From JAUVXJ01 sp034430275 (lineage in GTDB: Bacteria > Chloroflexota > Anaerolineae > UBA7937 > B3-Chlor), in assembly GCA_034430275.1 (NCBI GenBank), contig DAOUEW010000407.1:1-52782 (forward strand): a DNA stretch of 52,782 bases, given 5' to 3'. Shown piece after piece: positions 1-7,984 of this stretch. A model generated the notes under the pieces. That model worked only from the letters and a program-made list of their open reading frames with translations. It searched no databases and was not told where the DNA came from. How positions within the stretch are numbered: position 1 is the first letter of the stretch; the number at the start of each line of letters is the position of its first letter. The translations under genes and the position numbers were made by a program.

Positions 1-233
1 TGAGGGATGACGAGTGCCGCACCGCCGACGTCCAGCGCCGAACGGTTGAACTTGCCTTCGTCATCTGCGAAGATGCGCAGGTTGGCGGTCTTGTTGGCCA
101 GAAACCTGGCCTCTTCTTCTCCATCGTCGTGGGTCACACCAACGAGCAGGACCAGGCCCTGGTCGATGCTACCCACGACCTCTCCCTCCACCGAGACGGA
201 GCCTCTGCTCACCCGTTGAACCACTATGCGCAT
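1..233 (-). CDS. dtd: D-aminoacyl-tRNA deacylase, N-terminal part (cut by window edge)
   Basis: The protein hydrolyses D-aminoacyl-tRNA (for example D-Tyr-tRNA) in the cytoplasm and so keeps D-amino acids out of translation. The minus strand from the ATG at 231-233 reads MRIVVQRVSRGSVSVEGEVV, then GLVLLVGVTHDDGEEEARFL and NLRIFADDEGKFNRSALDVG. These are the N-terminal blocks of the DTD family. About 77 of the usual 145-150 residues lie in the window; the SQFTL substrate loop and the C-terminal NxGP motif lie beyond the left edge. It is transcribed divergently from the small gene at 330. The family assignment is secure; the completeness of the gene cannot be judged. Confidence 0.9.
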   Translation of the reverse strand, partial: MRIVVQRVSRGSVSVEGEVVGSIDQGLVLLVGVTHDDGEEEARFLANKTANLRIFADDEGKFNRSALDVGGAALVIP

Positions 234-263
234 CTCTTCGACCTCAGCTCTCTCGTGCTAGAC

Positions 264-292
264 TTGACCGGAAGGACACTATCTGGTATGCT
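264..292 (+). promoter_or_regulatory. sigma70-type promoter for the 330-629 gene
   Basis: A TTGACC box (264-269) and a TATGCT box (287-292) are separated by exactly 17 bp. Transcription would start near 299, about 30 nt before the ATG at 330. The assignment is by motif and position only. Confidence 0.65.
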
Positions 293-329
293 TGTGGGTG
301 TGGCAAGTAGTTTGGAAAGAGGCTAAACC

Positions 330-629
330 ATGATCAAGCTGCTCATGAGCTGGGACATCACGCCCGGCAAAGAAGCAGAATACATGGAGTTTGTGAGCAG
401 AGAGTTCACCCCGCAGATGATGGAACTGGGGATCCAGCCCACCGAAGCGTGGTATACGGTGGTTGGAAATGGCCCTCAGGTACTAGCGGGAGGCATCGCT
501 AAAGACCGCGAGACGATGATGGGCATTCTGGAAAGCGAGGGCTGGGAGGGCCTGGAGGCGAAGCTCCTCGGCTACGTGCGCAACTACCACTACAAGGTGG
601 TGCCTGCCACCGGTCAGTTTCAGCTCTAG
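330..629 (+). CDS. Conserved hypothetical protein, dimeric alpha-beta-barrel-like
   Basis: A 99-residue cytoplasmic protein without signal peptide or membrane segment. I do not recognise a named family with certainty. The opening (MIKLLMSWDITPGKEAEYMEF), alternating predicted strands and helices, and total length resemble ferredoxin-like dimeric alpha-beta-barrel proteins such as the ABM or EthD-like groups. No catalytic residues can be assigned. The ATG is preceded by a GGAAAGAGG-like ribosome binding site and has its own good promoter. It stands alone between two minus-strand genes, so it is probably monocistronic. A role in small-molecule turnover is only a guess. Confidence 0.6.
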   Translation: MIKLLMSWDITPGKEAEYMEFVSREFTPQMMELGIQPTEAWYTVVGNGPQVLAGGIAKDRETMMGILESEGWEGLEAKLLGYVRNYHYKVVPATGQFQL

Positions 630-649
630 CGGAGCGTCCAGCATCGAGC

Positions 650-925
650 CTAATCCTTGGCGCTGGTCGCGTCTGCCTGTTTCTCTTTCTCCTTTTTCTT
701 GCTTCCGTCCCCTCCTGGCAACTCCTTGGCCGCCTCCCCCGCCGGAAGTTGGCGGTTGTCCGTCACGTAGAACCCTGATCCTTTGAAGATGATACCCACT
801 GGTTGGATGAGACGACGAACCGGTCCTTCACATTCTGGACAGGTCTCGACTGGGTCATCGGAGAAGTGCTGGAACACCTCGAATCTTCTTCCGCAGGACT
901 GACACTCGTATTCGTAAATGGGCAT
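650..925 (-). CDS. FmdB-family zinc-ribbon protein (first of two)
   Basis: The protein starts MPIYEYECQSCG and has a second CPEC pair, giving the CxxC-x(n)-CxxC zinc ribbon of the FmdB family (named after a putative regulator of formamidase). After the ribbon comes the usual LIQPVGIIFKGSGFYVTDNR block, then a Lys/Glu-rich charged tail. The ATG at 923-925 is preferred over the in-frame GTG at 935-937. The AGGAGG lies 1 nt from the GTG, which is too close, and 13 nt from the ATG. It follows the REC-GGDEF gene in the same operon, with the upstream stop 8 bases before the ATG. The molecular function of the family is unknown. A second FmdB gene lies at 32880-33086. Confidence 0.85.
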   Translation of the reverse strand: MPIYEYECQSCGRRFEVFQHFSDDPVETCPECEGPVRRLIQPVGIIFKGSGFYVTDNRQLPAGEAAKELPGGDGSKKKEKEKQADATSAKD

Positions 926-933
926 CTGTACGA

Positions 934-1899
934 TCACACCTCCTGGGGTGGTCCTTCCGTGTTGTCTCCCCGCCTGTCGAAGAGATAGTTGCTCCCTTCG
1001 AAGCCCTTGACGTACGAAAGCACCTCGGCAGCTATCTCGGCCACTTGGCGGGGGTGCACGAGATTCCTGCGACGGTTGGTGACAACCGCGCCGGAAACGC
1101 TCAGCAGCGGAAACCTCAACTCGGCTCCTTGTCTGCTCCGGCCGAGGGAGAATCCTTGCGCTCGATCTTGGTCGTTGTAGTGCTCCGGGATTCTCTCGTC
1201 GAAAGCTGCTATGACGGTCGTGCAGATGGCCTCAGCCTTGTCGGGCGTGCTGACGACGACGAAATCGTCGCCGCCCTCGTGGCCCACGAAGTCGTCATCG
1301 TTTCCATGCTCCAGGACCGCGCCGACTATCAGGTCGCTCAGCAGCCGTATCACCAGGTCTCCAGCCACGAAACCATACCTGCTATTGTAGGGTTTGAAGT
1401 GGTCGAGATCGAAGTAGCAGACGGCGAACAGTGCACCCGAGGCTAGTCTGTCTCGAATGGCCTTCTCGACGGCTAGATTGCCCGGCAGCCTGGTAAGAGG
1501 ACTAGTCTGTATATCTCGTTCCGTGCGGTGCAAGTGAGTGGAAACGCGAGCGATGAGTTCCTGCGGGTCGAAGGGCTTCGTCACGTAGTCGTCCGCGCCT
1601 ACCCGCATGCCCTCGATCTTGTCCGCGGTTCCGTTGAGGGAGGTCAGCATGATGATTGGAATGGTCGAGGTCAGAAGCCCACGCCTGAGTTGACGGCAGA
1701 GCTCCAGCCCGTCCATACGAGGCATGCGAACGTCGAGGAGCACCAGGTCGGGCTGCTGTTGTCTGGCCAGCCTCAGTCCCTCTTGGCCGTCTGGCGCGCA
1801 GATGACACTGAGCCCCTCTGCCTTCAGGGACTCAGAGACAACTTCGCGCACAATCGGATCATCATCCACTACGAGTATCTTGCCAGAGGGCGAGGTCAT
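934..1899 (-). CDS. Response regulator with REC and GGDEF-like (GGDDF) output domain
   Basis: The N-terminal receiver domain has the acidic pair VVDDD, the phospho-acceptor Asp in LVLLDVRMP, the conserved Thr in IIMLTS and the Lys in DDYVTKPFDP. The C-terminal half is a GGDEF-type nucleotide cyclase fold: it has an LTRLPGN block, YFDLDHFKPYN with a metal-binding Asp, and the signature written EGGDDF instead of GG(D/E)EF. No RxxD inhibitory site is visible upstream of the signature. It is PleD/WspR-like in plan and may make or sense cyclic di-GMP. The Glu-to-Asp change in the signature makes catalytic activity uncertain. The start is the ATG at 1897-1899, with a GGAG ribosome binding site. It has its own promoter, divergent from murI, and is followed by the FmdB gene. 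Confidence 0.85.
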   Translation of the reverse strand: MTSPSGKILVVDDDPIVREVVSESLKAEGLSVICAPDGQEGLRLARQQQPDLVLLDVRMPRMDGLELCRQLRRGLLTSTIPIIMLTSLNGTADKIEGMRVGADDYVTKPFDPQELIARVSTHLHRTERDIQTSPLTRLPGNLAVEKAIRDRLASGALFAVCYFDLDHFKPYNSRYGFVAGDLVIRLLSDLIVGAVLEHGNDDDFVGHEGGDDFVVVSTPDKAEAICTTVIAAFDERIPEHYNDQDRAQGFSLGRSRQGAELRFPLLSVSGAVVTNRRRNLVHPRQVAEIAAEVLSYVKGFEGSNYLFDRRGDNTEGPPQEV

Positions 1900-1918
1900 G
1901 CGTAGTCTCCATCCCTTA

Positions 1919-1947
1919 ATTGTATGGGATTTCCACCTGGGAGGCAA
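1919..1947 (-). promoter_or_regulatory. sigma70-type promoter for the REC-GGDEF/FmdB operon
   Basis: On the minus strand TTGCCT (1942-1947) and TACAAT (1919-1924) are 17 bp apart. The start codon at 1899 lies about 13 nt downstream of the expected transcription start. It is back-to-back with the murI promoter, only 3 bp away, so the two probably compete or share regulation. Confidence 0.6.
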
Positions 1948-1950
1948 GTC

Positions 1951-1979
1951 TTGACAAGACCACCTAGCGTAGGGATAAT
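1951..1979 (+). promoter_or_regulatory. Strong sigma70-type promoter for murI
   Basis: A perfect TTGACA box (1951-1956) and GATAAT (1974-1979) are separated by 17 bp. The expected transcription start near 1986 gives a leader of about 35 nt before the murI ATG at 2020. Confidence 0.75.
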
Positions 1980-2019
1980 AGTCTGGCCCGGTGTACAGGT
2001 TGTGCTCGGAGCGAGGCAG

Positions 2020-2871
2020 ATGGGTGACAACAAAAGCCCTGTAGGAATCTTGGACTCCGGTGTGGGCGGCCTCTCAGTCATGAGGGAGGTCGTCAGAGAG
2101 CTACCCCACGAGGACGTGCTATTCTTCGCGGATTCGATCCATTGTCCATACGGCCGCCGCACGTACGAGGAGATACAGGAGCTCACGTCTGGGATAGTCC
2201 ACTTTCTGGTGTCGCAGGGTGCTAAGATCGTCATAGTGGCCTGCAACACCGCGTCCGCCGCGGCGCTGCAAGACCTTCGGGAGAGGTTCGAGGTGCCCAT
2301 CGTGGGCATGGAGCCCGCGTTGAAGCCGGCGGTAAAGCGTTCCGGCAGCAGGGTCGTGGGCGTGATCGCCACCGAGGTCACTTTTCAGGGCGCCCTTTTC
2401 GCCAGCCTGATCGAGCGGTTCTCGAACGGCGTGGACGTGCTGACTCGCACTTGCCCGGGTCTGGTCGAGCAGGTGGAGGCAGGGCTAGTCGCAGTCCCCA
2501 CGACGAGAGAGATGCTAAGGGCCTGTCTCTCCCCCATGATCGAGGCAGGGGTGGATTCGCTGGTGCTGGGATGCACACACTACCCGTTTCTGCGGCCGCT
2601 CATACAGGAGATTCTCGGGGATGGGGTAGAGATCTTCGATCCTAGCCTGGCTGTGGCCCAACAGACCGCAAGAGTGCTGAAGAGAGAGGGGCTTGTCAGG
2701 GAGGGAGGTGAGGGCAGGTGCGCTTTCTACACCAGCGGCCGCCCGCACCGTTTCGCCCGCATGCTCAAGGAGCTTACGGAGCTCAGAGGGCCCGTCCTGG
2801 CGGTTGAATGGGCAGGGGGCGCCGTCAGGCCCGTCGATGGCCAGGCCCAGGTCAGGGGTGGACGGAGTTGA
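2020..2871 (+). CDS. murI: Glutamate racemase
   Basis: Glutamate racemase interconverts L- and D-glutamate and supplies D-Glu for peptidoglycan, in the cytoplasm. The N-terminal GILDSGVGG carries the conserved Asp (residue 12). The two catalytic cysteines are C75 in VACNTASA and C185 in LGCTHYPFL. At 283 residues it has the usual family length. The ATG at 2020 is chosen because upstream in-frame codons fall inside the promoter; GGAGCGAG precedes it. The PPC-domain gene follows after 93 nt and may be cotranscribed. Together with the GlmU-like gene it points to a peptidoglycan wall. Confidence 0.95.
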   Translation: MGDNKSPVGILDSGVGGLSVMREVVRELPHEDVLFFADSIHCPYGRRTYEEIQELTSGIVHFLVSQGAKIVIVACNTASAAALQDLRERFEVPIVGMEPALKPAVKRSGSRVVGVIATEVTFQGALFASLIERFSNGVDVLTRTCPGLVEQVEAGLVAVPTTREMLRACLSPMIEAGVDSLVLGCTHYPFLRPLIQEILGDGVEIFDPSLAVAQQTARVLKREGLVREGGEGRCAFYTSGRPHRFARMLKELTELRGPVLAVEWAGGAVRPVDGQAQVRGGRS

Positions 2872-2964
2872 GGGCACCTAGTCTTCCACGACAGCGAGTG
2901 TTTCGGTGTCTCTGGGTACCCTGGGAAGGAAGCGATCCTCGCGGATAGATCAGGAGGTGCATGC

Positions 2965-3387
2965 GTGAAGTTCTTTGAATTCGATGGGCAGAGAGTGCTC
3001 CTCGGCCGGCTCGAGAGGGGCGATGACGTGTTGAGCAGCCTGACCGAGTTCTGCGCCCACGAGAGTGTGACGGTGGGCTGGGTCGAGGCACTCGGCGCAG
3101 TAGAGCGAGGCGGAGTGGGCTACTACGACCATGAGGCTCGCGTCTACCGCGAGACGTGGTTCGAAGAGGGAATGGAGATCGCTTCGCTCACCGGCAACGT
3201 CTCCAGCAAGGATGGTGAAACCTTTCTTCACTGCCACGTGATCCTGGCAGACAGGGATGGGCGGTGCTTTGGCGGCCATCTGCTGGAGGGGACGGTTGCC
3301 TTCGCCTGTGAGTTCTCTGTCACGACGCTAACTGGTCCTCGGCCGGAGCGGACGCACGACGAGGCCACCGGGCTCGCCCTCTGGTAG
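2965..3387 (+). CDS. PPC/DUF296-domain protein
   Basis: A 140-residue single PPC (plants and prokaryotes conserved, DUF296) domain. In prokaryotes these are stand-alone trimeric proteins with a metal-binding histidine cluster. Here the likely ligands are the two His in FLHCHVIL and the His in GGHLLEG. The start is GTG at 2965, placed 7 nt after a perfect AGGAGG; the nearby ATG at 2961 runs into a stop after five codons. Plant homologues carry AT-hooks and bind DNA, but no hook is present here, so DNA binding should not be assumed. The function is unknown. Confidence 0.85.
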   Translation: MKFFEFDGQRVLLGRLERGDDVLSSLTEFCAHESVTVGWVEALGAVERGGVGYYDHEARVYRETWFEEGMEIASLTGNVSSKDGETFLHCHVILADRDGRCFGGHLLEGTVAFACEFSVTTLTGPRPERTHDEATGLALW

Positions 3388-3514
3388 GTGGGTCGGGTGC
3401 CCTCTCCCAGAGGTGAGCGGGTGCTGTCCACGAGGGTAGCTGTGGGAGACCGGCGCTTGGTCTCAGAGCCGTGCTCTGTCAGCGCGGCTGCAGAGAGCAC
3501 GCCTACGAGGGGCG

Positions 3515-4324
3515 CTACCACACCGCAGTGAGAGTACTGCCAAGAAGCGGCAGACCCAGAAAGGCGACGAGGCAGCCGAGGATGGACAGGACAGCTGCTG
3601 TCCTTCGCAAGCCTGGCCGCGTGGAGGGTACGTGAAGCGTGATGGCGACGACCAGCCACAGGAAAAGAAGCCAGAGTTGCGCCGGACGCCAGGTCCAATA
3701 GCTACCCCAGCCAAGGTAGGTCCACAGAGCTTGTATGACTGCGGAAGCGCTCAACGATGGGAACGCCACCACCAGAGCCCTTCCGACGAAGGATAGACAA
3801 TCGGCGGGTGAGACCTCTCGCAGCACGCGTCCGGTGGCACGGAACATGACCAAGAGAACGTAGGCGATGGCGCCTCCTCCAGCGCAGAGGTAGGCGCTGC
3901 AAGCTGTGAGGGCGCTGATCACGTGCATGCCATACCAGACGCTCCGCGCGAAAGGAGAGATCTCCAGAGTCTGCGTTGGTGGGACGCCCAGCAGCAGTGC
4001 GTAGGAGTGTACGACAAAGGCAAGGCTTGCGACAACCGCACCTGCGCCCGTGGCTCGTGCTTTGTCTTCTAACAGTAGGGTTAGAAGAAGAGCACCTTCG
4101 ACAACCAGCATGGTGCTGGGCCACGGATGTGCCATCCCCAGAAGGCCCCACTGGGCGGCAGAGAATCCGAGGGCCACGCCCTGGATGCCGAGGAACAGCA
4201 GGTATGTCCCGATGAGCAGTCTGTTGGCGACACGACGCGGTTGGTGGAGCGCCATCCATTGCAGGAGGACGAGTCCGAAGAGCGTGAAGCTGGCCGCGAA
4301 GTAGAGCACCCTGTCAGCCTCCAC
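3515..4324 (-). CDS. CcsA/ResC-like cytochrome c assembly protein (system II)
   Basis: An integral membrane protein with about eight hydrophobic segments. It is the partner of ResB in system II cytochrome c maturation, where CcsA-CcsB exports heme and joins it to apocytochrome CxxCH outside the membrane. A tryptophan-rich stretch GWGSYWTWRPAQLW sits where the WWD heme-handling motif (WGxYWxWDPKExW) is expected, but the Asp, Lys and Glu of that motif are replaced by Arg, Ala and Gln. Possible heme-flanking histidines occur in YGMHVISAL and ITLHVPS. The gene overlaps the end of the resB-like gene by 11 bp and is therefore translationally coupled. The weak WWD motif makes it a divergent member. 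Confidence 0.7.
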   Translation of the reverse strand: MEADRVLYFAASFTLFGLVLLQWMALHQPRRVANRLLIGTYLLFLGIQGVALGFSAAQWGLLGMAHPWPSTMLVVEGALLLTLLLEDKARATGAGAVVASLAFVVHSYALLLGVPPTQTLEISPFARSVWYGMHVISALTACSAYLCAGGGAIAYVLLVMFRATGRVLREVSPADCLSFVGRALVVAFPSLSASAVIQALWTYLGWGSYWTWRPAQLWLLFLWLVVAITLHVPSTRPGLRRTAAVLSILGCLVAFLGLPLLGSTLTAVW

Positions 4325-5744
4325 GGCAGACCTCCTCGATCTCCGCCATCAAGGTGTCGCGCTCGTGGGTCCCGGTGATCTCGCCTGCATAGCCTTTGTA
4401 GAGGAGTCGCATCTCCACCACACCTTGTCTCCCTGTCAACGCTGCCCAGATGGAGCGTGGTCGACGGCAGCCGGTAGCTATGGTCCCCACGAGCAGCGCG
4501 ACCGCACCAAGCAGCACCAGAGAGAAGGTCGGATCGGATGCTATGCCTATGATCGCATACTGGCCCCACTCGATGGTGTAAGTGTCTCCCTCGATGTCCA
4601 CGCGCGCTGAGCCGTAGAGCGTTTCGCTGTATGCGAGGTCTGTGGCACCTCCCCGATAGGCTTGTAGCAGCAGGCCAGGCGAGGCTTCGCCACCCGAGAC
4701 CGCCTCCGGCTGCAAGACCGCTCGCAGCACCAGGTTCCTGGTAGGCACAGCTATGTACCCCTCCCTCTCCTCCTCGGAGAGCTGGAGGCTCGCCTCTTCC
4801 ACGATCAGGCTCGAGGCCCCCAGTGTCTGTAGGTTGACTGGCACGCCCTCTGCGTCCGCAGCCCTGATGCTGATCAGGGGGCCGTGCGACAGCTGGTGGA
4901 CGGACATGCCCCCGTAGGAGAGAGGCGCACCCGCGGTGAGGACGGCACTCGTCGCCACATCTCCGTTGTCGAGGACAGTGACGTCTGCCTCGTACCAACG
5001 AGGTCTACCATCAGGGTACAGCTGTGCGTGGAAGCTCTCCAGACGCACGCTCGTGGATTCTACATGTTGGACCTGGTACTCTTGACCGGGGCCCAGGGTG
5101 ATTCCGCGCTCGTGCCAACCGAGGCGTCCGCCGATGAGAGCACTGACCACGATCAGAGCCAGCCCTGCGTGGGCGAGCACGATTCCCCACCTGGCGGAGT
5201 GAAAACGTCGTGCGGCCAGGTGGAAGTCACTGGTGCCTTCCTGCGTTTGGACCCTGTAGCCGTGTGTCTCCAGGAGCGAACGCGACCGCCCCAAAGCCGA
5301 CTCTGGGTCTCCAGCAAAGAGGAAGGTATGGGTCTCGGAGTCTCGAGGAAGGGCCTGGGCAAACTCCCGAGGGGCAAGCTTTCCCTCGCGAAGGATCGTC
5401 CACGCCTGTTCGACGGCGCAGACCACCAGATTGACCAGCAGCAGCGCCAAGGTGATCCTCAACCACAGAGATTCACCTATCGAGAAGAGACCTACCTGGG
5501 CCAGGGGATCGGTCCACTGGAGATATTGGGCCTGAACCGAGGCATACCAGCGCGCATACTGGGGAGAACCGAACGTCACGTCGCCCGGCATCTGCGGAAG
5601 CACCGCTCCGCACGCCAAGACGAGGACGATGATGACCAGGAGCGCAATGGTCAACCTTCGGGAGCTGAAGAACCGCCAGGCCGAGTCCAGCATGTCCATT
5701 CGCATGAGTATCGACTTCGATGTGTGTCCAGGGCCCAAGCGCAT
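4314..5744 (-). CDS. ResB/Ccs1-like cytochrome c biogenesis protein
   Basis: The protein has a hydrophobic N-terminal helix after a basic WRFFSSRRLTIALL start, a second helix near residue 100 (LRITLALLLVNLVVCAV), a third after RRFHSARWGIVLAHAG, a large extracytoplasmic beta-rich domain, and a final helix near SLVLLGAVALLVGTIA. This is the ResB/Ccs1 layout, and the conserved His in IVLAHAGL fits the family heme ligand. Together with the CcsA-like gene it would form a heme export and ligation complex. The start is uncertain: ATGs at 5744, 5705, 5699 and 5693 are in frame and none has a clear ribosome binding site. The inner ones look more like family members. A strong promoter lies upstream. 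Confidence 0.82.
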   Translation of the reverse strand: MRLGPGHTSKSILMRMDMLDSAWRFFSSRRLTIALLVIIVLVLACGAVLPQMPGDVTFGSPQYARWYASVQAQYLQWTDPLAQVGLFSIGESLWLRITLALLLVNLVVCAVEQAWTILREGKLAPREFAQALPRDSETHTFLFAGDPESALGRSRSLLETHGYRVQTQEGTSDFHLAARRFHSARWGIVLAHAGLALIVVSALIGGRLGWHERGITLGPGQEYQVQHVESTSVRLESFHAQLYPDGRPRWYEADVTVLDNGDVATSAVLTAGAPLSYGGMSVHQLSHGPLISIRAADAEGVPVNLQTLGASSLIVEEASLQLSEEEREGYIAVPTRNLVLRAVLQPEAVSGGEASPGLLLQAYRGGATDLAYSETLYGSARVDIEGDTYTIEWGQYAIIGIASDPTFSLVLLGAVALLVGTIATGCRRPRSIWAALTGRQGVVEMRLLYKGYAGEITGTHERDTLMAEIEEVCRGG

Positions 5745-5802
5745 GAGGGTGCCGTGGCAAAGGGCTCACTCTGAGGGTGCTGAGCCCGTGGTTGGTTGTT
5801 GA

Positions 5803-5831
5803 ATCATACTATGGTGTTTGCGGCGTGTCAA
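5803..5831 (-). promoter_or_regulatory. Strong sigma70-type promoter for the ResB/CcsA operon
   Basis: On the minus strand a perfect TTGACA (5826-5831) and TATGAT (5803-5808) are 17 bp apart. The expected start near 5796 leaves a leader of about 50 to 100 nt, depending on which resB ATG is used. Confidence 0.75.
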
Positions 5832-6228
5832 ACGAGGCAAGAGGTCATTGGGATCGTGCGGCGTGTCCAGACGTGATCCCCTCGGTAGGAGGTCCGACGC
5901 AGATCCTTGTCAATCGCTTTTCGGCCGCCACAGGCGGCGGCCGATGCCGGCTGGTGCTTTCGGCGACTATCCCACGGCGTGGAGGGGAGATGGGATGGGT
6001 AGGGGAGATTAGGCTGGCTTGGAGTACCTACCCCGTGTTTCGGGTTACGTATCAGGTGGCCCAAGCTCTCGACGGCTGCCGTCGATCCACCTGTTGGGAG
6101 AGTTTTGCACGCATCTGCGAGGGCGCGCGCGGGGGGCCGGGTGGAGAAGGCTGGGCCGCAAGAGAGAAGTTCCATCCGGCGTGTGCCAGCTTGTGGCCCT
6201 TTGGCGAGCATCGCCTGGATGGACGTGT
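5832..6228. other. Intergenic region with one perfect hairpin, no supported gene
   Basis: About 400 bp between the resB promoter and the end of the kinase gene. Open frames crossing it have no family resemblance and no ribosome binding site. The only clear structure is a 9-bp perfect inverted repeat, TCGGCCGCC (5921-5929) and GGCGGCCGA (5936-5944), with a 6-nt loop. It has no T-run downstream on either strand, so it is not a convincing terminator. Confidence 0.5.
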
Positions 6229-7155
6229 CTAGATCATGAGGCGATCGTAGAGCGCGTCCAGGCTCAGGTGGGGGGAGACGGTGTCCGTGCACGTCAAGGT
6301 GAGAGTCGCGGCAGAGACGCCGAGACGGACCGCCTCGCTCACTGAGAATCCGTTCACCAACCCGAAGACCACGGTGCCAGTGAGGGCGTCGCCGCCCCCC
6401 GTGGGATCGGTCACTTCTATGTTGATGGCGGGGACGTAGCCGCTTTCGTCTGACGTGGCGTAGACGAGACCCTTCTCTCCCAGAGTGATGGCCGCAATGC
6501 CGACACCATCGGCCACGAGCTTCTGTGCGGCAGTGGTGGCTTCGAACCTGTCCCTCGCGGGCAGGCCACACAGCACCTGGGCTTCGTCTTCGTTGGGGAC
6601 GATCATGGCGATCTGTGAGAGGTATGGTCTGACCCGGGGAGCCAGAGCTACGGAGACAGGATCGACGCAGACGGGAACGTCCCACTTTGCCGCGAGGGCG
6701 ACCGCGGACTTGATCGCAGGTGGGCTGAGATTGGCATCCAGCACAACCATCGTGGCTTCCTTTATCCACCGGCGGTGAGCGTAGATGTACTTGGGAGTGA
6801 CCAGGCTCATGATTGCCATGTCGTCGATAGAGAATACGGGCGTGCCGCTCTCGTCATTGACCGCAAGGAAGGTGGCCGAGGGACTGTCTGACGAGACGAT
6901 CACGCGGCTTACATCAACGCCTCCGGCCTCCGTGGCATCGAGGACGTGTCTGCCTACCGAATCATCCCCCACAGCGGAGAGCAGCGCCGTGGGCACTCCC
7001 AGTCTGGCTAGGTTCTCTGCTACGTTGCGACCGGCGCCGCCCGGACTGACACGTATGTAGCCTGGGTTTGAGGTGCCGCCGACGAGGGGCTTTCTGGGCC
7101 GGCCTTTCGTATCCAGACTGGCTGCTCCGATCACCACTACATTACACTGAGCCAT
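6229..7155 (-). CDS. PfkB-family sugar kinase, pseudouridine kinase-like
   Basis: A 308-residue ribokinase-fold kinase. The N-terminal substrate block (SNPGYIRVSPGGAGRNVAEN, then LARLG) matches pseudouridine kinase PsuK more closely than ribokinase or fructokinase. The same is true of NEDEAQVLCGL and the mid-protein DPVS block. The catalytic loop is DPTGGGDAL, where most PfkB enzymes have GAGD. PsuK phosphorylates pseudouridine on the 5' hydroxyl before PsuG splits the glycosidic bond; no psuG is adjacent here, so the substrate is uncertain. ATG at 7153-7155 follows a purine-rich GGGGGGA. The gene appears monocistronic or the last member of a unit with the methyltransferase upstream. Confidence 0.75.
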   Translation of the reverse strand: MAQCNVVVIGAASLDTKGRPRKPLVGGTSNPGYIRVSPGGAGRNVAENLARLGVPTALLSAVGDDSVGRHVLDATEAGGVDVSRVIVSSDSPSATFLAVNDESGTPVFSIDDMAIMSLVTPKYIYAHRRWIKEATMVVLDANLSPPAIKSAVALAAKWDVPVCVDPVSVALAPRVRPYLSQIAMIVPNEDEAQVLCGLPARDRFEATTAAQKLVADGVGIAAITLGEKGLVYATSDESGYVPAINIEVTDPTGGGDALTGTVVFGLVNGFSVSEAVRLGVSAATLTLTCTDTVSPHLSLDALYDRLMI

Positions 7156-7282
7156 GGTCGTCCCCCCTGCGAGTGCGCATCGATCACGCTGTACTCGGGT
7201 CCTGTCCAGTTACCCCTGGCTCACCGTGCCGGAGCGGTGCCAGGGACAAACGTAGACTGCTTCCCTTCTTTGCCCTGCCTAC

Positions 7283-7984
7283 TCAGCCCTCAGGCTTGCG
7301 CAGTATGAAGCTTCGACGGAGAGCGATGGCCTGTTTCACGCCCTCCGGAAGCTGGCTTTCTAGGAACTGGTTGGTGGATACCGACAAGGCGGACGAGAAC
7401 GGCAAGAGAATCGTCGAGTTCTCGCGGACGATCTCCAGCTTACTAGACTCGAAGAGGTGCAACAGGGTGGCTCGCCTCAGGAACCTGTGCGGTCCTTCGC
7501 TGTGGTGGAGGTTGAGGATCGCTGACAGCCAGTGAGCCGGTTCCCACAAGAGGTTGGGACACGTGAGAATGATCCAGTGTCCGGGCCGTAGCACGCGCGC
7601 CAGTTCACTCACCAGCGTCTCCCGCTCCGAGAGGTGCTCAATGGTCTCATAGCACAGTATCAGGTCAAAGGTGTCGCTGACAAACGGTAGCGGGAAGCTG
7701 TGCACCAAGTGGGTTTCGAAGTCGATTCCCATCTGAGACAGGCGTGAGGAAGCTATGGCGAGCATCCTATCCGAGAAATCGACCAGGTGAGCCTTTCGCA
7801 CGTATCCCCGCTGTGCCCAGAACGCCGTCCCCTGACCCGTCCGCGACTGAATGTCTAGGGTGACGTTGTCGTGGTCGATGGAATTCCCCGCCAACTCGAA
7901 CGAATTGGTGAACCGGCGATAGTAGGAATAAGTGCTCTCATTGATGTCGTCGTAGTCAGTGACGGAGCTCCAGAACCGCCCCAC
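7283..7984 (-). CDS. Class I SAM-dependent methyltransferase
   Basis: A 233-residue methyltransferase of the UbiE/Methyltransf_11 type. Motif I is LDIQSRTGQGTAFWA, a loose form of (D/E)xGxGxG. The acidic end of strand 2 is HLVDFSDRML. The post-I block FDLILCYETIEHL is typical, followed by LARVLRPGHWIILTCPN. The substrate cannot be predicted. The start is GTG at 7982-7984 with GGAAG just upstream; an in-frame stop lies four codons before it. Motif I lacks the first two glycines of the classical pattern, so SAM binding should be checked. It is separated from the kinase gene by about 130 nt on the same strand. Confidence 0.8.
   Translation of the reverse strand: MGRFWSSVTDYDDINESTYSYYRRFTNSFELAGNSIDHDNVTLDIQSRTGQGTAFWAQRGYVRKAHLVDFSDRMLAIASSRLSQMGIDFETHLVHSFPLPFVSDTFDLILCYETIEHLSERETLVSELARVLRPGHWIILTCPNLLWEPAHWLSAILNLHHSEGPHRFLRRATLLHLFESSKLEIVRENSTILLPFSSALSVSTNQFLESQLPEGVKQAIALRRSFILRKPEG

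Noticed and set aside
5921..5944. Rho-independent terminator
   Set aside because: The stem is perfect, but neither strand has a T-run after it; on the minus strand it is followed by A residues.
5777..6232. Plus-strand open frame of 151 codons in the resB-kinase gap
   Set aside because: No domain, odd composition (Gly/Arg/Trp/Cys-rich), no ribosome binding site, and it overlaps the end of the real kinase gene.
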